A stretch of DNA of 64,000 bases from an uncultured Hyphomicrobiaceae bacterium (lineage in GTDB: Bacteria; Pseudomonadota; Alphaproteobacteria; Rhizobiales; CAMYJA01): positions 74,074-138,073 of the forward strand of contig CAMYJA010000007.1 in the NCBI GenBank assembly GCA_947258705.1, written 5' to 3'. Of this stretch, positions 60,198-64,000 are shown piece by piece; positions within the stretch are counted from its first letter, which is position 1, and each line of letters opens with the position of its first letter. The position numbers and the translations under genes were made by a program. The notes beneath the pieces were generated by a model that did no database searches, had not been told where the DNA came from, and was given only the letters and a program-made list of their open reading frames with translations.

Positions 60198-60553
60198 CGG
60201 GGTGCGCCCAAAAGATGTCACACCGCGCGGCCTCGGTAGAAGAGATGTTACGGTCCCCAATGAGACCGGGGCCTGAGATGCAGCTTCAATGCTTTTGTCA
60301 ATCCTGTCCGGTGTGCCACAATCTTGTGGCCAATTAGGGATTGGCCAAGTTTTCTATTACTATTTCCGGCTGACGTGATAAAAGTAGGAGCGTGATTGCC
60401 ATAAAATATCCTCGGAAAAGGAATAGGTGATTGCATTCAGGGCCGATTGATCTTTTTTGATCCTGCTCACGGGGAGGGACAAGTTTTTCAGTTGAGGCCG
60501 AATGATAAGGGCTGAGTATCGTTAAACTGATTAGCGTAAAGGGGTATTAAGTA
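60198..60553. other. intergenic region; hairpin candidate near 60316-60352
   Basis: 356 bp before the bactofilin gene. A hairpin GGCCAAT/ATTGGCC (60328-60346) overlaps a smaller one, CCACA/TGTGG (60316-60329); a modest T-rich stretch (AAGTTTT) follows, so it may be a weak terminator of the peroxiredoxin gene. The rest shows nothing else. Confidence 0.4.
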
Positions 60554-61087
60554 ATGGCATTTATCGGTGGTAAAAAACCGGAATTGACATCCGGTGGCGT
60601 GACTTCAGGATCGGGAACTCCCGAAACGCTGACACAACCTGTATCGAAACCCAAGACAACCGTGGTTGCTCGTGACAAGGGTGGTCCATCCGTTGTCGGC
60701 ATGGACCTCACCATCAACGGCAATCTTGCATCCAATGGCGAAATTCAGGTCGAAGGCGAAGTTCAGGGCGATATTAAATGTGCGTCGCTTATCGTTGGCG
60801 ACAATGCGCGGGTGACCGGCGAAGTGGTTGCAGAGGATATCGTCATTCGCGGCAATATGATGGGAACGATCAAAGGCATGCGCGTGACACTGCAATCGTC
60901 GTCCCATGTCGAAGGCGACATTTTCCATAAATCGCTTGCGATCGAACAGGGAGCCTTCTTTGAAGGGAAATCCCGGCGTGTCGAGGATCCGACCGCATTA
61001 AAGTCGGAAAGCGCCGGGAATGGCCAGAAATCCGCAAGCGGGAGCAGCCTCTCGCCATCGGTAAAGCCCGGCTCGACCGTCAATTGA
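60554..61087 (+). CDS. bactofilin (polymer-forming cytoskeletal protein)
   Basis: A 177-residue bactofilin (DUF583). The central beta-helical domain spans about 50-140: MDLTINGNLASNGEIQVEGEVQGDI, ARVTGEVVAEDIVIRGNMMG and SSSHVEGDIFHKSLAIEQGAFFEG show the repeated beta turns. N- and C-terminal tails are low complexity. Bactofilins polymerise without nucleotide and organise cell shape, stalks or polar structures. The ATG follows AAAGGGG at 9 nt. A terminator follows the gene. Confidence 0.93.
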   Translation: MAFIGGKKPELTSGGVTSGSGTPETLTQPVSKPKTTVVARDKGGPSVVGMDLTINGNLASNGEIQVEGEVQGDIKCASLIVGDNARVTGEVVAEDIVIRGNMMGTIKGMRVTLQSSSHVEGDIFHKSLAIEQGAFFEGKSRRVEDPTALKSESAGNGQKSASGSSLSPSVKPGSTVN

Positions 61088-61163
61088 AATATCGACCGGC
61101 AGATCGGAAAATAGCCGGATAATATTCACGGCCTGCCCGCATCGCCCGGCATCGACACAAATT

Positions 61164-61208
61164 GAGAGTCCCGCATGCATGAAAATGCTTTCGGGGCTCT
61201 CTTTGTTT
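61164..61208 (+). terminator. Rho-independent terminator of the bactofilin gene
   Basis: GAGAGTCCCG (61164-61173) pairs with CGGGGCTCTC (61192-61201), with one T-G wobble, around an 18-nt loop. TTTGTTTC follows. It lies between the convergent bactofilin and prfB genes and may serve both. Confidence 0.7.
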
Positions 61209-61264
61209 CAGTGGTGCCTTCTCTAAGGGGTGGCATCGGAACCGGCTTTCCCCTGGGTGCGATC

Positions 61265-62396
61265 CTATTCGATATCCTCGATCTCGACACCGCCGCCGCC
61301 CTCAACCCGCTGGGCCAGCGCCGCTTCGATAAACGGATTGATATCGCCGTCAAGAACCGATGACGGGGTTCCGCTCTCGACTCCCGTTCGCAGGTCTTTC
61401 ACCATCTGATAGGGCTGAAGCACATATGAACGGATCTGATGCCCCCAGCCGATTTCCGATTTTTGCGATTCTTCTTCCGCGGCTTCCTCTTCACGTTTCT
61501 GCAATTCCGCCTCATACAAGCGGGCGCGCAGCATCGACCAGGCGGTCGCGCGGTTCTTGTGCTGTGAGCGTTCGTTTTGACATTGAACGACAATGCCGGA
61601 GGGCGCGTGGGTGATGCGAACCGCGCTATCGGTCGTGTTGACATGCTGGCCACCGGCGCCCGATGCGCGATAGGTGTCGATACGGCAATCGCTCTCATTG
61701 ACTTCGATTTCGATATTGTCGTCGATCACTGGATAAACCCAGACGGAGGCAAAACTCGTGTGACGGCGGGACTGACTGTCAAAGGGAGAGATGCGTACAA
61801 GTCGATGGACACCCGATTCTGTTTTCAGCCAGCCATAGGCGTTCAAGCCCTTGATCAGGATTGTCGCGGACTTAAGCCCCGCTTCCTCGCCCGCATGCTG
61901 TTCGATGAGCTCGACCTTGTAGCCGCGTTGCTCGGCCCAGCGCGTATACATTCTGAGTAGGATCTGAGCCCAGTCCTGGCTTTCCGTGCCACCAGCGCCC
62001 GAATGGACTTCCAGAAAACAGTCGTTGCCGTCGGCTTCGCCGGACAGCAGGGCCTCGACTTCCCGCCGCTGCGCTTCCTTTAGAAGCCCGCCAAGGGCGT
62101 TTTCCGCCTCGGCGATAATATCCGCGTCATCTTCCTCCTCGCCAAGCTCAATGAGCCCGACCGAATCGTCGAGTTCCCGTTCAAGCCGGCGATAAGCATT
62201 GATGGCATCGTCAAGCCTTTGTCTTTCGCGCATGACGATACGTGCCTTGGACGTATCATTCCAGAGATCCGGATCTTCTGCCTTGTGATTGAGTTCATCG
62301 AGGCGTTTCAGGGCTGTATCCCAGTCAAAGATGCCTCCTCAGGAGTTCGAGTGACTCCTTGATTTGATCGACCATGCCCTGTGCTTCAGCGCGCAT
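61265..62396 (-). CDS. prfB: peptide chain release factor 2, with programmed +1 frameshift
   Basis: RF2 releases nascent chains at UGA and UAA. The product is 376 residues once the frameshift is counted. Translation starts at ATG 62396 ([10 protein letters not shown]...) and meets an in-frame TGA at 62325-62327 after 23 codons; at CTT-TGA the ribosome slips +1 and continues [13 protein letters not shown] into the main frame. The stop-recognition SPF motif is in [13 protein letters not shown] and the catalytic GGQ in [17 protein letters not shown]. The main frame alone (from ATG 62233) would lack the N-terminal ~54 residues. PBP1A lies upstream on the same strand. Confidence 0.96.
62325..62339 (-). 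promoter_or_regulatory. programmed +1 frameshift site of prfB
   Basis: On the minus strand: AGGAGG (62339-62334), CAT spacer, CTT (62330-62328), TGA (62327-62325), C. The internal Shine-Dalgarno-like AGGAGG three nt before CTT, the slippery CTT-TGA-C and the poor UGAC stop context are the classical RF2 autoregulatory elements. RF2 shortage promotes slipping and so raises RF2. Confidence 0.95.
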
Positions 62397-62578
62397 CTGA
62401 TTGTCATTTCTCAATTAAATTTCTGGTCACTTAAATCCCGACGTCGGGCCCTACCCGGCGCGTCCCGGCCGCTAGCTGAGCCGTGCGAAACTAGAGGGTT
62501 GCCGCCTGCATGTAAACAGGGCCCAGGCCTGCCTGGGCGGTTTACGACGCCAAAGGGGTAATATCGCTGAAAGGAGCC

Positions 62579-64000
62579 CTAGTAAAGGCCGCGCCCCGAA
62601 TCCAGCCGGTCCGGATAATAGCTATCGCCGTCCTGGCCGGGCGCTCCGAACGCACCGCCGCCTTCGCTGGTCCAGCCGATGGCCGAATAGGTGTCGGGCG
62701 GCTCCGTATCGGGCTTGAATGCCTCCAAAATCGTGTCGCTTTCCCCTGCGCGGGCGCGCAAACCGGTTTTGCGGTTGATGCGTACAAGCTTGATGCCGGG
62801 GGGAATGCGGAACGGCACTGCCGGTTTGCCGGCATGGGCCATCTTCATGAAATCGCGGAATATGGGAGAAGCAACTCCGCCGCCCGTCTCGCCCTTGCCC
62901 ATGCGTTTCGGATTGTCGAAACCGACAAAGACTCCGACCGCGAGATCCGGCGCGAAGCCCACGAACCAGGCGTCTTTTTCATCGTTTGTCGTGCCGGTTT
63001 TACCGGCGAGCGGATAATTTGGCAGGCCCTTGTGGACACGCGTTCCGGTGCCGCGCTTGACGACGCCTTCAAGCATGGAAACCGTCTGGTAAGCCGTGTG
63101 CGGATCAACGATCTGCTTGCGGGTATCTTCGAGTTTCGGCTCATCCTGACCGGTATATTCATCGGCGGTGCAGGCCTCGCATTTCCGCGTGTCATGGCGC
63201 CAGATCGTCTTGCCATAGCGGTCCTGAATACGGTCGATCAGAGTTGCGTTGACCTGGCGCCCACCGTTCACCAGCATCGAATAGGCGTTGGTCAGGCGAA
63301 GAAGCGTCGTCTCGCCCGCGCCGAGCGACATGGACAGAACCGGCAGCAAATTGTCATAAATGCCAAACCGGCGCGCGTATTCGGAAATGAGAGGCATGCC
63401 CATATCCTGCGCCAGGCGCACGGTCATCAGGTTTCTGGATTTCTCGATGCCAAGGCGCAGCGTCGAGGGACCATAGAATTTCTTGCCGTAATTCTGGGGT
63501 TTCCAGATATCCTGACCGGCGCCCTGTTCGATCGCGATGGGCGCATCGAGCACGATGCTGGCCGGCGTGTAGCCGTTATCGAGGGCAGCCGCATAAACGA
63601 ATGGCTTGAAAGACGAACCCGGCTGACGCTTGGCCTGGACCGCCCGGTCGAACTGGCTGGCGGCAAAACTGAAACCGCCCATGAGAGCCAACACGCGGCC
63701 GGTATGCGGCTCCATCGCGATAATGGCGCCACCAATTTCGGGTATCTGCATCAACTGCCATTGGGTTTCGCCATTTTTATCCGGTTTTTCCGTCGGCGCG
63801 ACATAGATCACATCACCCGGCTGCAAAAGCCTGGGCAGCGATCTGGCCTTGGAGGAAAAAGCCCATTTTGCCTTCGATGCCTGAAGGACGCTCTGCTCTC
63901 TCTCCTTTTTCAATTGACGGTCTTTTTGCCGCGTCGGGCGAAAACCGATCACTGCCGCTTTTTTGGACACCTCCAGCACCACCGCCATGCGCCAGGGTTG
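62579..64000 (-). CDS. mrcA: penicillin-binding protein 1A (partial, N-terminus outside the window)
   Basis: The C-terminal ~474 residues of a class A PBP, a bifunctional peptidoglycan synthase of the inner membrane. The reading frame is open to the window edge, so the glycosyltransferase domain and membrane anchor lie outside. Present are the OB-like linker (VLEVSKKAAVIGFRPTRQ, then LQPGDVIYV), and the transpeptidase with SSFK (catalytic Ser in KRQPGSSFKPFVYAAAL), SRN in GIEKSRNLMTVRL, and KTGT in LAGKTGTTNDEKDAWFVGF. A Glu/Gly/Asp-rich tail ends the protein. prfB lies downstream on the same strand, with two short palindromes in the gap (62437-62448 and 62521-62538). Confidence 0.93.
   Translation of the reverse strand, partial: QPWRMAVVLEVSKKAAVIGFRPTRQKDRQLKKEREQSVLQASKAKWAFSSKARSLPRLLQPGDVIYVAPTEKPDKNGETQWQLMQIPEIGGAIIAMEPHTGRVLALMGGFSFAASQFDRAVQAKRQPGSSFKPFVYAAALDNGYTPASIVLDAPIAIEQGAGQDIWKPQNYGKKFYGPSTLRLGIEKSRNLMTVRLAQDMGMPLISEYARRFGIYDNLLPVLSMSLGAGETTLLRLTNAYSMLVNGGRQVNATLIDRIQDRYGKTIWRHDTRKCEACTADEYTGQDEPKLEDTRKQIVDPHTAYQTVSMLEGVVKRGTGTRVHKGLPNYPLAGKTGTTNDEKDAWFVGFAPDLAVGVFVGFDNPKRMGKGETGGGVASPIFRDFMKMAHAGKPAVPFRIPPGIKLVRINRKTGLRARAGESDTILEAFKPDTEPPDTYSAIGWTSEGGGAFGAPGQDGDSYYPDRLDSGRGLY

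Overview
The window is chromosomal DNA of an alphaproteobacterium, most likely of the Hyphomicrobiales (Rhizobiales) or a close neighbour. The grounds are a LysR regulator of the LsrB/VtlR type beside trxB, an Irr-type iron control element in front of an iscR-csd-sufBCDS-sufT-sufA operon, an ELM1-family protein, a cysteine-free 55-residue L33, a short PutA without a DNA-binding domain and a bactofilin. Most of the window is GC-rich, densely packed housekeeping sequence. No rRNA, tRNA, CRISPR array, intact insertion sequence or integrase was recognised.

Layout: 0.5-5.2 kb holds rpmG, a D-Ala-D-Ala carboxypeptidase with a SPOR tail, an aspartate aminotransferase and a leucine-type amino acid dehydrogenase. 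5.2-7.7 kb holds an orphan znuA behind a clear Zur-box palindrome and a CelD-like acetyltransferase. 7.9-12.4 kb holds a probable small RNA of suhB/mmgR type, lsrB/vtlR, trxB, the ELM1 gene, an Lrp regulator and greA. 12.5-24.2 kb holds carB, a GIY-YIG gene between inverted copies of a 28-bp palindromic repeat, an aldehyde dehydrogenase, a coupled VWA/J-domain pair, putA and panC. 24.3-37.4 kb holds parE, a Pit phosphate transporter, hydrolases, an RhlE helicase, a CRP-like regulator next to an adenylate cyclase, and a Na/Pi cotransporter.

37.7-45.4 kb is the full SUF iron-sulfur operon on the minus strand. It is read from iscR, with a predicted -35/-10 pair and an ICE-like palindrome just upstream.

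46.1-52.6 kb is the accessory part and the most interesting stretch. About 6 kb lies between the 3' end of an alpha/beta hydrolase gene and a second, roughly 92 percent identical copy of that 3' end. Inside are an isoaspartyl peptidase, a Ddl-like ATP-grasp ligase translationally coupled to a secreted protein of seven two-cysteine repeats, two small membrane-protein genes and an 88-bp direct repeat. No mobility gene was seen. The ligase/repeat-protein pair is the best candidate for an undescribed system.

52.7-64 kb returns to housekeeping: anmK (with a low-complexity insertion) divergent from tyrS, a large AsmA/DUF3971 protein, a 1-Cys Bcp peroxiredoxin, a bactofilin, prfB with a programmed +1 frameshift, and a PBP1A gene cut by the window edge. 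Several starts were moved to TTG, GTG or internal ATG codons on the basis of ribosome binding sites and operon overlaps; these choices are stated in the entries. Percent identities and repeat counts are hand counts.
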